Shown here: one piece after another, positions 43,661 through 52,613 of the stretch | Layout of the letters: every line of letters starts with the position of its first letter | Numbering within the stretch: the stretch's first letter is position 1 | Notes under the pieces: generated by a model | The model's database searches: none | What the model was told of the DNA's origin: nothing | What the model saw: the letters and a program-made list of their open reading frames with translations, nothing else | Position numbers and translations under genes: made by a program | From: Salegentibacter sp. Hel_I_6 | Lineage (GTDB): Bacteria; Bacteroidota; Bacteroidia; Flavobacteriales; Flavobacteriaceae | NCBI RefSeq assembly: GCF_000745315.1 | Contig: NZ_JQNQ01000001.1 | Location: 2,790,001 to 2,854,000, forward strand | Reading direction: 5' to 3' | Length of the DNA stretch: 64,000 bases

Positions 43661-44758
43661 ATGGCAGATAAGTATAAAGTACCGGAAACCCACCCCGATT
43701 TTAGGCTGAATAAACGACATTTCACCAATGCCGAACTACACTTAATTGCTTATAATTTTATAAAAGAAGGAGAGGCTTTTGAAGAAAAAGTAGGAAGCTT
43801 TTTGTTAGAATGGATAAAGCCTTCAAAATACGTTGAGGTAAAAACTTCCGGATCTACAGGTTCACCAAAAGTTATCAGGATCAAAAAAGAGCATATGATC
43901 AACTCGGCCATTGCTACTTCTCGTTTCTTTGAAATACCCGAAAAAACTACTGCTTTATTGTGTTTGCCAGCTACTTATATTGCCGGGAAAATGATGCTGG
44001 TTCGTGCTATGGTTTTAGGCTGGCAATTAGATATGGTGCCACCATCTTCAAACCCTCTTGATCAGGTTTTTAAACGTTACGATTTTTGTGCAATGACTCC
44101 GTTTCAATTAGATAATTCGGTTGGGCGCCTGCATCTCATACAAAAACTTATTGTTGGTGGCGGGGCAGTTTCTCCACGTCTTCAAAAAATGGTAAGGGAG
44201 GTAGGCACTAAAGTCTATGAAACTTATGGAATGACCGAAACCGTTACCCATATCGCGGCCAAAAGATTAAATCCTTCAAAGAACAAGAAAAAATCACGGC
44301 CTTTCAAGGTCTTGCCAAATATTAATATTTCTCAGGACGATCGAGGCTGTTTGGTAATTAAGGCACCTAAACTTTCAGATGAAATTATTACCACAAACGA
44401 TGTGGTGGAAATTCTTACCTATAAAAAGTTTATATGGAAAGGCAGGTTAGATAACGTAATCAATTCCGGAGGAATAAAGCTTCATCCTGAACAAATTGAA
44501 AAAAAACTTTCCAAAATTATAGATCAACGATTATTCGTAATGGCAATGCCAGATGATGCTTTGGGCGAGAAACTGGTGCTTTTTGTTGAAAATTCATTTT
44601 CAGAAGATCTGCTTCAGCAATTGGAGAAAGAAATTAGTGAGTTGAAGAGTCTGGAGAAATACGAGCGGCCTAAAAAAATCTATTTTATCGAAAAATTTGA
44701 AGAAACCCATACCGGAAAAATTCACAGGGAAAATACTTTTAAAAGTAAAGTAAACTAA
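43661..44758 (+). CDS. menE: o-succinylbenzoate-CoA ligase
   Basis: 365 residues from the ATG at 43661. A TTG 12 bases earlier is open in frame but less likely. It is an ANL-superfamily adenylate-forming enzyme with the AMP-binding loop TSGSTGSPK (62-70), ETYGMTETVTH (A5) and WKGRLDNVINSGGIKL (A8 hinge). It is shorter than typical MenE (about 450-490 residues), lacking part of the N-terminal region, as usual for Flavobacteriia. It activates OSB to OSB-CoA. Last men gene of this cluster. Confidence 0.9.
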   Translation: MADKYKVPETHPDFRLNKRHFTNAELHLIAYNFIKEGEAFEEKVGSFLLEWIKPSKYVEVKTSGSTGSPKVIRIKKEHMINSAIATSRFFEIPEKTTALLCLPATYIAGKMMLVRAMVLGWQLDMVPPSSNPLDQVFKRYDFCAMTPFQLDNSVGRLHLIQKLIVGGGAVSPRLQKMVREVGTKVYETYGMTETVTHIAAKRLNPSKNKKKSRPFKVLPNINISQDDRGCLVIKAPKLSDEIITTNDVVEILTYKKFIWKGRLDNVINSGGIKLHPEQIEKKLSKIIDQRLFVMAMPDDALGEKLVLFVENSFSEDLLQQLEKEISELKSLEKYERPKKIYFIEKFEETHTGKIHRENTFKSKVN

Positions 44759-44769
44759 GCTTCTATTTT

Positions 44770-46122
44770 ATGAGAAAATTATTTGTATCTAAAGGTGGAG
44801 TATGCTACCCGCTCTTAATAGTATTTTTATTCGCATTTTGTTTTCCGGCTGTAGCTCAAATATTACCAGAGCGCGAACGCGCAAAGCTTTTAGAAGAAAT
44901 ACAGGGAGATAAATTTGAAAACCTTCTACCTAATTTAATGGATCGAGCCGAAATTGATATGTGGCTGGTAATCGCAAGGGAGTATAATGAGGATCCTGTT
45001 TTAAAAACTATGCTGCCGCCTACCTGGTTAAATGCCCGCCGGCGAACCATTCTCGTATTCTATAGAAATAAGGAGCAAGATAGTATTGAGCGACTTGCAG
45101 TTGCGCGATATGATGTGGGTAAAAATATTAGTTCTGCCTGGAACCCTGAAAAGCAACCCGATCAATGGGAAGCGCTTATTGAAATCATAAATGATCGTAA
45201 TCCTAAAAAAATTGGATTGAATTATTCTGAAATGGATGGAATTGCTGATGGCCTGGTAAGAACCGATTATGATGAATTTATTGACGCTCTTCCGCAGAAA
45301 TTTCATTCAAAAATTGTTTCCGCAGAAAACCTTGCGATAAGCTGGATTGAAACCCGTAGTGAAAAGGAAATGGAGATCTATCCGGAATTAGTACAAATCA
45401 CAAAAGATATTATTCGGGAAGCATTTAGTAATAAGGTGATTATAGCGGGCGAAACCAGTACAGAGGATGTTGTTTGGTGGATGCGCCAAAAAGTAACTGA
45501 ACTGGGGCTGGAAACCTGGTTTCATCCTACCGTATCAATTCAACGCGATGAAGAAGCACTTGAAGATCATATAAGTGCTTTTTCTTCGGCAAAAGAAAGA
45601 AAGGTGATCATGCCGGGCGACCTTATTCATTGCGACTTTGGTATTACTTATCTTGGGCTTAATACCGATTGCCAGCAAATGGCTTATATCTTAAAACCTG
45701 GTGAAAGTAAAGCTCCTGAATTTATTTCCGAAGCATTTAAAAAGGGAAATCAATTACAGGATATTCTTACAGGAAATTTTGAAACGGGGAAAACTGGAAA
45801 TAAAATCCTTCTTGAAAGCTTAGAGCAGGCAAAAAGTAAAGGCTTAAAACCTATGATCTATACTCATCCTTTGGGGCTTTATGGGCATTCTTCAGGCACT
45901 ACGATAGGCATGTGGGATTCTCAGGAAGGCGTTCCTGGAAGTGGTGATTACCCATTAAAAGAGAATACAGCATACGCGATCGAACTCAACACGAGTGTTT
46001 TCCTACCGGAATGGGATCAGGAAGTAAGAATAATGCTAGAGGAGGCAGGTTTTTGGGGAGAAGAAGGTTTTAGATACATCAACGGAAGACAAGAGGAGCT
46101 TCTGTTAATTTCAGACAATTAG
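44770..46122 (+). CDS. Secreted M24 (Xaa-Pro aminopeptidase-like) metallopeptidase
   Basis: 450 residues with a signal peptide (about 1-30, after a longer basic start). The pita-bread fold has metal ligands in HCDFG and LNTDCQQMAY (two Asp), GHSSGTT (His), AIELNTSV (Glu) and QEVRIMLEEAG (Glu). The M24B creatinase/Xaa-Pro aminopeptidase branch fits. Secretion suggests peptide use in the periplasm. It begins 11 bases after menE and may be read through from that operon, but its function seems unrelated. Confidence 0.9.
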   Translation: MRKLFVSKGGVCYPLLIVFLFAFCFPAVAQILPERERAKLLEEIQGDKFENLLPNLMDRAEIDMWLVIAREYNEDPVLKTMLPPTWLNARRRTILVFYRNKEQDSIERLAVARYDVGKNISSAWNPEKQPDQWEALIEIINDRNPKKIGLNYSEMDGIADGLVRTDYDEFIDALPQKFHSKIVSAENLAISWIETRSEKEMEIYPELVQITKDIIREAFSNKVIIAGETSTEDVVWWMRQKVTELGLETWFHPTVSIQRDEEALEDHISAFSSAKERKVIMPGDLIHCDFGITYLGLNTDCQQMAYILKPGESKAPEFISEAFKKGNQLQDILTGNFETGKTGNKILLESLEQAKSKGLKPMIYTHPLGLYGHSSGTTIGMWDSQEGVPGSGDYPLKENTAYAIELNTSVFLPEWDQEVRIMLEEAGFWGEEGFRYINGRQEELLLISDN

Positions 46123-46127
46123 AAATT

Positions 46128-46152
46128 AACTCAATTGAAAAACTGAGTTTTA
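46128..46152. terminator. Weak hairpin between converging genes
   Basis: Inverted repeat aactca (46128-46133) and tgagtt (46144-46149) with T-rich flank, between the M24 gene and DoxX. The stem is only 6 bp. Confidence 0.35.
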
Positions 46153-46179
46153 CAGCTTGACAGAAAACGTACTGCCTTA

Positions 46180-46602
46180 TTATTGCTCCATTTTCATTGT
46201 ATAATCCATAGAATGTTTACCGGAACCATATATCAAGAAAAATAGCGTTAAAATAAGTACAATACTGGCTTCAAGTAATCTACCTGGTTGCATAACTCCT
46301 ATAAAATTTATCAGGATGGCCCCAATAATTATTGGGATTTGAACCAGTATTGCCCAACGGGTAAGTAGACCGACAGCTATAAGCACCCCGCCAATTAAAT
46401 GAGCGAAAGCAACGTAGTGAACAGTAAGCATCGTTCCTCCATAACCTTGCAGCGGTTTAATGAGGTCTATTAGCGTTTCGGTTTGAGCAATAAAATTGAT
46501 TCCCTTTATAAATAGGAAAACACCCAGTGCAATCCTTAAAACATCAATAAAATAATAAGTGTGCGCGTTTGCCCACTTATTGAGGGATTTTACACTTATC
46601 AT
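46180..46602 (-). CDS. DoxX family membrane protein
   Basis: 140 residues with four hydrophobic helices at about 22-40, 60-78, 85-103 and 112-130. The pattern LRIALGVFLFIKGINFI, then AFAHLIGGVLIAVGLLTRW, matches DoxX/SURF4-like proteins. Their role in Bacteroidota is unknown; in some bacteria they link to redox or sulfur oxidation. It is transcribed alone, with a terminator to its left between it and the convergent M24 gene. Confidence 0.9.
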   Translation of the reverse strand: MISVKSLNKWANAHTYYFIDVLRIALGVFLFIKGINFIAQTETLIDLIKPLQGYGGTMLTVHYVAFAHLIGGVLIAVGLLTRWAILVQIPIIIGAILINFIGVMQPGRLLEASIVLILTLFFLIYGSGKHSMDYTMKMEQ

Positions 46603-46700
46603 AACTTTGGTTTTTTGGTTAAAAAAGCATTATAAGTTACTGAAAATAAACGAATTGAAATTTTAATTAAGTATTATTATTTTAGATTTTGCATATAAAA

Positions 46701-46727
46701 AAAGTGGCTATCTGGAATAGCCACTTT
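46701..46727 (-). terminator. Rho-independent terminator of the M1 peptidase gene
   Basis: Stem aaagtggcta (46701-46710) and tagccacttt (46718-46727), loop tctggaa. On the minus strand it is followed by a T run (the A run at about 46695-46700), so it ends transcripts coming from 46841. Confidence 0.85.
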
Positions 46728-46840
46728 ATAATTTTAAATAAAAATTATATTCAATAATCAAGCTGAGATGCTTAAAGGCTTATTTCAAAATCAATTTAAA
46801 TTTTCCTTGATCATATCTCGTGGACATCCCCCGAGCTTAT

Positions 46841-48478
46841 TTAATTTTTATAACTGGCTTCAATGTAGAATTCCAACTCGTTAACTTTTATTTCATCAAG
46901 CTGTGCAGTTTCAATTAGATTTTCCCAGTTTTGCGTTGGGTTAATCCTCATTTCTTTGTCACCAATAATGATATCTACAGGCATTTTAAAATCTTCAACA
47001 TCGGCTACCCATCTGCTTTGCACCTGATCATCTTTTTGTCTGAATTGAAGTTTTGGAATAGCAGCATTTCTTAAATATTGATCAAATACAGGTTTAAGAT
47101 CTACCTCAGTGGCTTCATCAAAGAAATTTTCAGTAGTTTCTGTATCTATAATCTGATGTTTGTAAGTTTCGGTGTAATCTTTTAGGGTTTTCCACCATAA
47201 TTCATCGTCATTATAAATACTGCGAATGGTATTTAGCAAATTTGCTCCTTTAGAGTACATATCACCGGAACCTTCACTATTCACTCCATAATCTCCAATT
47301 ACTTTGCTAGAATTCCCTATTCCGCGGCGAAGACCTTTTAAATATTCCAGGGCTTCTTCTTTTCCCCAGCGGCATTCTATATAAACGGCTTCGGTATATG
47401 AAGTAAAACCTTCATGGATCCACATATCGGCAATATCTTTTGCGGTTATACTATTGCCATACCATTCGTGCCCGGACTCGTGAATGATGATATAATCAAA
47501 CTTTAAACCAATTCCAGTACCAGAAAGATCATTGCCCAAATACCCCATTTTGTATTCGTTTCCGTAAGCTACAGCGCTCTGGTGTTCCATTCCGAGGTAA
47601 GGAGTTTCAACTAGTTTAAATCCGTCTTCCACAAAGGGATATTCCCCGAATTTTTCATAAAAACAATCCATCATTGGTTTAACTTCTTTGAATTGCTCTT
47701 TAGCTTTTTCCAGGTTGTAAGGCAAAACATAATAATCAAGATCTAGATCACCATACGAATCAGAGAAATGCTCATAATTCGCGATGTTGATCATCACATT
47801 ATAATTATTGATAGGATTCACGGTTTTCCAACTCCATTCGGTAAAACCGTTTCCAAGATCTTTTTCTCCTAAAAACTGTCCGTTAGAAACATTCATTAAT
47901 CCGTTAGGAATGGCGATATCCAACTGAACTTCTTCCGGCTCATCGCTTTGGTGGTCTTTGTTTGGATACCAAAGGCTGGCACCGGTTCCCTGAACGGCAA
48001 CACCAATCCAATGATCTCCATTATCATCTTTATCCCAAACAAAACCGCCATCCCAGGGTGCATTTTTTGCTACGATAGGTTTTCCGGAATAATAAAATTG
48101 AATTTCTCCTTGCTCATCAGCTTTTACCGCATTTTTCAATTCGATAAAAACTGCATTGTGTTTGCGTTCAAAAGCTAAAACTTCATTATTCTGAAGAATA
48201 GAATCCACTTTCATATTTTCAAAAAGATCTATTTGAATGGTTGAAAGATCATTTTCAGCAATAAAACTAATAGTATTTGAACCAGAAATAAACTGCTTTT
48301 CGGGTTCTACCTTAAGTTTTAAGTGATACTTCTGAACATCGAAAGCACGCTCAGGTCTTAGCGAGCCTCTTAGTGAATCAGCTTCGGTATAATTGCCTTC
48401 TTTGTTGCTTAAAACCTGGGCGCAGGAAATATTAGATGCGGCAAGCAAGACGGCCAGCATTAAAATTAAGTTTTTCAT
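46841..48478 (-). CDS. M1 family metallopeptidase (short form, secreted)
   Basis: 545 residues, with a signal peptide (about 1-20). The aminopeptidase-type motif GMEHQSA (296-302) has His in place of the usual Asn of GAMEN. The zinc site is H333-E334-xx-H337 in HESGHEWYGN, with E356 in HEGFTSY as third ligand. The C-terminal domain is short compared with the 704-residue relative at 24625. Aminopeptidase action on peptides in the periplasm is expected. It lies 20 bases downstream of a DUF2927-like gene, in the same direction. Confidence 0.92.
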   Translation of the reverse strand: MKNLILMLAVLLAASNISCAQVLSNKEGNYTEADSLRGSLRPERAFDVQKYHLKLKVEPEKQFISGSNTISFIAENDLSTIQIDLFENMKVDSILQNNEVLAFERKHNAVFIELKNAVKADEQGEIQFYYSGKPIVAKNAPWDGGFVWDKDDNGDHWIGVAVQGTGASLWYPNKDHQSDEPEEVQLDIAIPNGLMNVSNGQFLGEKDLGNGFTEWSWKTVNPINNYNVMINIANYEHFSDSYGDLDLDYYVLPYNLEKAKEQFKEVKPMMDCFYEKFGEYPFVEDGFKLVETPYLGMEHQSAVAYGNEYKMGYLGNDLSGTGIGLKFDYIIIHESGHEWYGNSITAKDIADMWIHEGFTSYTEAVYIECRWGKEEALEYLKGLRRGIGNSSKVIGDYGVNSEGSGDMYSKGANLLNTIRSIYNDDELWWKTLKDYTETYKHQIIDTETTENFFDEATEVDLKPVFDQYLRNAAIPKLQFRQKDDQVQSRWVADVEDFKMPVDIIIGDKEMRINPTQNWENLIETAQLDEIKVNELEFYIEASYKN

Positions 48479-48498
48479 TCTTTTACAATTAATATTTA

Positions 48499-49380
48499 TT
48501 ATTCTCTATGCATAACGTATAACGGAACGTTGGGATTTTGTTCTTTTGATTTTTTCATATGGGCGTGAAGTTCTTCGAAATCTTCAAGATTTACGCCTTT
48601 ACAAACTCCGTATGAATAATGATATTTCAGTAGTTCAAGATCGGGTTTAGATAATTGCCTCAAATTATTACAACCAGAAAGATAACTTTCACATGATAGG
48701 TTTTTAGAACCTTTAAAATAACCTAAAGAACGAAAAAAATGAAATTTTAATAGTTCAACAGATAGACCTTTTTCAACAAGATCAGTATTAATTTTTAAGT
48801 CAGCCTTATAAATTTGATTCTTAGCGTTCCAATTAACGTAATAACCACTATTACCCTTGATTCTTGGTTCGAAGTTCATTTTGTATTCTGAATTAAGATA
48901 ATAGACTCTATAGTTAGCATCTTCAGCCAGGAAAACTCTTTTGATATTTAACGAATCTATATCTTTAGAAATTTTATAAGCAAATTGCATCAGTTCTTTA
49001 GCATCCTGATCTGAAACCCCGGCTTCAAAAAATACTTTTATAGAATCTTTCCAGTAGCGCATATACAGTTTTTCGTTTTGGGATTTGCCTGTATTGTAGA
49101 CTACGTTCTTATAAAGATTCAGGAAGATACTATCTTTTGGTTCATAGGCTACTATCACCTTGTTTTTATCCATTGGAGATTTGTAATCGGGAGAAATCGC
49201 TACCAGTGTATCTCCATTGTAAAACCGGAAATTGGCAGTATCCTTTTTTGTCAATTTATTACCGTCTTCTTTATAATGAGATATTGAAATATAGTGATTA
49301 ACTATAGTGTCTTGAGAATATAAAGCGCCAATTATAAAGAAGAAAAGCAGGCTTAAGTATTGTTTAAAAGATTTTTTCAT
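48499..49380 (-). CDS. Secreted protein of unknown function, possibly DUF2927-like
   Basis: 293 residues with a signal peptide (about 1-22, ending LYSQ). The N-terminal half holds beta-strand repeats (ISISHYKEDG, NFRFYNGDT). The C-terminal part has a helix ELLKFHFFRSLGYFKG with the spacing of a DUF2927-type protease-like helix, then a cysteine pair (CESYLSGC) and LELLKYHYSYGV. No HExxH motif is intact, so it is probably not an active metallopeptidase. I am unsure of the family. It overlaps the carboxyltransferase gene by 4 bases, so it is translationally coupled to it. Confidence 0.7.
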   Translation of the reverse strand: MKKSFKQYLSLLFFFIIGALYSQDTIVNHYISISHYKEDGNKLTKKDTANFRFYNGDTLVAISPDYKSPMDKNKVIVAYEPKDSIFLNLYKNVVYNTGKSQNEKLYMRYWKDSIKVFFEAGVSDQDAKELMQFAYKISKDIDSLNIKRVFLAEDANYRVYYLNSEYKMNFEPRIKGNSGYYVNWNAKNQIYKADLKINTDLVEKGLSVELLKFHFFRSLGYFKGSKNLSCESYLSGCNNLRQLSKPDLELLKYHYSYGVCKGVNLEDFEELHAHMKKSKEQNPNVPLYVMHRE

Positions 49381-51020
49381 GTTTGGATCACTCCTAAATT
49401 AAAATCTTTTTCAATAGGCGCGTGGTTGGCGGCTTCAATGCCCATGGAAATCCATTTCCTGGTGTCTAAAGGGTCTATTACAGCGTCTGTCCATAAACGT
49501 GCAGCAGCGTAATAAGGCGAGGTTTGCTCATCATAACGTGATTTTATCGCTTCAAAAACTTCTTTTTCTTTTTCCTCATCAACCTTTTCGCCTTTTTTCT
49601 CCATTGCGGCCGTTTCTATTTGCGCTAAAACTTTTGCCGCTTGTGTTCCTCCCATTACTGCAAGTTCCGCACTTGGCCAGGCAGCGATAAGTCTTGGATC
49701 GTAAGCTTTTCCGCACATCGCGTAATTTCCTGCACCATAAGAATTCCCCATAATAATGGTGAATTTAGGCACTACAGAATTACTAACCGCACTCACCATT
49801 TTAGCGCCGTCTTTAATAATGCCGCCGTGTTCGCTTTTACTGCCTACCATAAACCCGGTAACATCCTGAAGAAAAACCAACGGAATTTTTTTCTGGTTGC
49901 AATTTGCAATAAAACGAGTGGCTTTATCGGCTGAATCTGAATAGATCACCCCGCCAAACTGCATTTCCGTAGGTTTTGTTTTCGAAGCCGTAGTTTTTAC
50001 AATTTTACGCTGATTAGCCACAATACCCACGGCCCAACCATCTATCCTGGCGTAGCCGGTAATAATGGTCTGCCCATATCCTTCTTTATACTCTTCAAAC
50101 TCTGAACCATCTACAAGACGGGAAATTATCTCCCTAACATCGTATTGATCGCTACGTTTTTTAGGAAGAATCCCGTAAATATCTTCCTGCTTCTCCTTAG
50201 GCTTTACGGCTTTTTTATGGCTAAATCCGGCTTTATCAAAATCGCCCATTTTATCCATGATATTTTTTATACGGCTAAGCGCGTCTTTATCGTCTTTTGC
50301 TTTATAATCGGTCACCCCGCTAATTTCAGAATGTGTGGTTGCGCCACCTAGAGTTTCATTATCTATAGATTCTCCAATTGCAGCTTTTACGAGATAACTT
50401 CCGGCCAGGAAGATACTTCCGGTTTTTTCTACGATAAGTGCTTCATCGCTCATAATAGGGAGGTAAGCACCTCCGGCTACACAGCTACCCATAACGGCTG
50501 CAATTTGGGTAATTCCCATACTGCTCATCACGGCATTATTTCTAAAAATTCTTCCGAAGTGTTCCTTATCAGGGAAAATTTCATCCTGCATTGGTAAATA
50601 AACCCCGGCACTATCCACAAGGTAGATAATTGGCAACCTGTTTTCAATCGCTATTTCCTGAGCTCTTAAGTTTTTCTTACCGGTTATAGGAAACCAGGCA
50701 CCTGCTTTTACGGTAGCATCATTAGCAACAACAATACATTGTTTCCCAGAGACATAGCCCATCTTCACTATTACGCCACCAGAAGGGCAGCCACCGTGTT
50801 CTTCATACATACCTTCACCGGCAAAAACACCAATTTCTATGGAATTTGACTTGTCGTCAAGAAGAAAATCAATACGTTCGCGGGCGGTCATTTTTCCTTT
50901 GGCGTGGTGCTTTTCGATGCGCTTTTCACCACCACCCAGTTTTACGCGTTTTAATTTATGATTTAGTGAAGAAACCAGTAATTTATTATGGTCTTCATTT
51001 TTATTGAATTTCATATTCAT
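49377..51020 (-). CDS. Acyl-CoA carboxylase beta subunit (methylcrotonyl-CoA carboxylase type)
   Basis: 547 residues of the carboxyl-transferase family. The biotin/CoA-binding crotonase-like folds have DSAGVYLPMQDEIFPDKEHFG, MGSCVAGGAYLP and the C-terminal NSYGAGNYAMCGKAYDP region. The sequence VxLPxQxEIFPDxxHFGRIF favours the MCC beta (leucine catabolism) subgroup over propionyl-CoA carboxylase. The biotinylated alpha subunit is not in the window, so the holoenzyme partner lies elsewhere. It overlaps the downstream unknown secreted protein by 4 bases. Confidence 0.9.
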   Translation of the reverse strand: MNMKFNKNEDHNKLLVSSLNHKLKRVKLGGGEKRIEKHHAKGKMTARERIDFLLDDKSNSIEIGVFAGEGMYEEHGGCPSGGVIVKMGYVSGKQCIVVANDATVKAGAWFPITGKKNLRAQEIAIENRLPIIYLVDSAGVYLPMQDEIFPDKEHFGRIFRNNAVMSSMGITQIAAVMGSCVAGGAYLPIMSDEALIVEKTGSIFLAGSYLVKAAIGESIDNETLGGATTHSEISGVTDYKAKDDKDALSRIKNIMDKMGDFDKAGFSHKKAVKPKEKQEDIYGILPKKRSDQYDVREIISRLVDGSEFEEYKEGYGQTIITGYARIDGWAVGIVANQRKIVKTTASKTKPTEMQFGGVIYSDSADKATRFIANCNQKKIPLVFLQDVTGFMVGSKSEHGGIIKDGAKMVSAVSNSVVPKFTIIMGNSYGAGNYAMCGKAYDPRLIAAWPSAELAVMGGTQAAKVLAQIETAAMEKKGEKVDEEKEKEVFEAIKSRYDEQTSPYYAAARLWTDAVIDPLDTRKWISMGIEAANHAPIEKDFNLGVIQT

Positions 51021-51240
51021 ATATTGTAATTTTTAAATTTTGAAATTGAAAATATCCTTTATTAATGGATTATTTTTATCAAAATTTCAGTAATTATTGA
51101 AATTAAAGCTGTCTTCTGGCTAAAATACAAAATAGGCTCTATTCTTAAAGTGAATGTGAGAGTAAAAATGGTAGAATTAGATATAAAATTGGTTTTGTAA
51201 ACTTAATTAGGAATCCATTGAGAATTAAGAGTAAATAGTT

Positions 51241-51963
51241 ATGATAAAAAGATTTTTAAAAAAGATTAGTTTTGGAATAATCTTTAAAATTATCTCAAAA
51301 CCAAAGCTTAAGCAACAGCTTCTTAATAAGGAAGAAAAGGTGTTAATTAAGCTTCAGGATGAAATTTTTCTAAAAAACAATAGCTTTTACAAAAGTTATC
51401 TTCAAGAAAAAGGTTGGATACAAAGTGTCTTAAAGCAAGAGATAATTGAAGAAGATGGATCTCCAGTTCCCTGGATGACTTATCCATTTATAAGTTTTCT
51501 CAAACCAAGAATAAAAAATACTTTTGAAATATTTGAATATGGCAGCGGTAATTCTACAATTTTCTTTGCTGAAAGAGCTAAAAATGTCTACGCTATAGAA
51601 CACGATATTGATTGGTATGATAGAATGAAAAATATCGTTGCCAAAAATGTAACTTTAATTTTTGAAGAGCTTCATTATGGAGGTAAATATTGTAATAAGG
51701 TGATGGAATTTGATAGGCTCTACGACCTAATAGTCATAGATGGACGTGATCGCGTAAATTGCTGTTTAAAGGCGCCTAAAGCCCTAAGAAAAGGTGGCGC
51801 GATAATTTTAGATAATTCCAACCGCAAATACTACAATAAAGGAATTGAATTTTTATTAGAAAGTGGCTTTAAGAAATTAGATTTTGAAGGAATGTCTCCC
51901 AAAAGTCCGCAATTAAGCTGTACAAGTGTTTTTTACAAAACTGATAATTGTCTTGGTATTTAA
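51241..51963 (+). CDS. SAM-dependent methyltransferase-like protein
   Basis: 240 residues. The Rossmann core has motif I FEYGSGNSTIFF (98-109) and acidic E120 after strand 2 in YAIEHD. Motif IV-like LYDLIVIDGRDR is at 160-171, then RKGGAIILDNS. The N-terminal 60 residues are basic and amphipathic. The fold is a class I methyltransferase of the small FkbM/TylF-like group. It is the first gene of the A+T-rich right-hand region, separated from the carboxylase by 220 bases without other genes. The substrate is likely a glycan or sugar (context only). Confidence 0.8.
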   Translation: MIKRFLKKISFGIIFKIISKPKLKQQLLNKEEKVLIKLQDEIFLKNNSFYKSYLQEKGWIQSVLKQEIIEEDGSPVPWMTYPFISFLKPRIKNTFEIFEYGSGNSTIFFAERAKNVYAIEHDIDWYDRMKNIVAKNVTLIFEELHYGGKYCNKVMEFDRLYDLIVIDGRDRVNCCLKAPKALRKGGAIILDNSNRKYYNKGIEFLLESGFKKLDFEGMSPKSPQLSCTSVFYKTDNCLGI

Positions 51964-52055
51964 TGAAGCAACTTTTTACTAAACACATAAGTTAACGGAA
52001 TAATTTAGTGATAAAAAGCCTTTATAAATTCTATATAGCTTAAATTTAAAAGTAG

Positions 52056-52613
52056 ATGAATAAAATATTCTTAAGATTTTTGCCAATTACTTTTTTAATG
52101 GTATTATTTTCCGGACTAATTTTATTGGTGAAAATTGATGAACCCTATCCTGCAGTAATTCTTCCACCTTTTCAAAATACATCAGTGAAGGATTCATTAA
52201 GTGCTTCTAATTTTATCATGGTTGGTTATGGGGGGGATTCAGAAATTTCAAAAATAGAAATTGATAAACTAATAGAATTTGCTCCAAAATGGACAGTTTT
52301 CACTATGCTTCTTGCTATTCCTGAAGAAAAAGAAAACATACAACTGGAAAAAGAACGAGAACTTCATTCTTTAAAAGATAATATAAAAGAGATTATATTA
52401 AGAAGGCGGGAGAAAGCTTTGACAAAAAGCAATGAATCTTATCCAGAGATGAAAATTTGGTTGCAAAAAAAGCTTGGGAATTTGACAGGTACGGAGGTAG
52501 ACAGTCTTATTATATTCAAGGAAAAGTTGCTTTTTTCAAATTCAGGTATAGATAAGAGCATTTCGAAAGTAAAAGTGATAAAATTTAAATTAGATGATCC
52601 TGAAAAAAAATAA
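52056..52613 (+). CDS. Hypothetical membrane-anchored protein paired with an HTTM-like protein
   Basis: 185 residues: an N-terminal membrane helix (about 8-27) and a charged exported or cytoplasmic helical part with long E/K stretches (about 95-130). I do not recognise it. It overlaps the next gene by 20 bases, an unusually long overlap, so the two are translated together. Because that neighbour belongs to the HTTM/vitamin K carboxylase-like group, this protein may be its substrate or assembly partner (inference). The sequence shows no obvious known motif. Confidence 0.7.
   Translation: MNKIFLRFLPITFLMVLFSGLILLVKIDEPYPAVILPPFQNTSVKDSLSASNFIMVGYGGDSEISKIEIDKLIEFAPKWTVFTMLLAIPEEKENIQLEKERELHSLKDNIKEIILRRREKALTKSNESYPEMKIWLQKKLGNLTGTEVDSLIIFKEKLLFSNSGIDKSISKVKVIKFKLDDPEKK

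Noticed and set aside
49641..49934. 97-residue plus-strand frame inside the carboxylase gene
   Set aside because: Antisense to a full-length MCC beta-type gene with intact CoA-binding motifs; no family resemblance.
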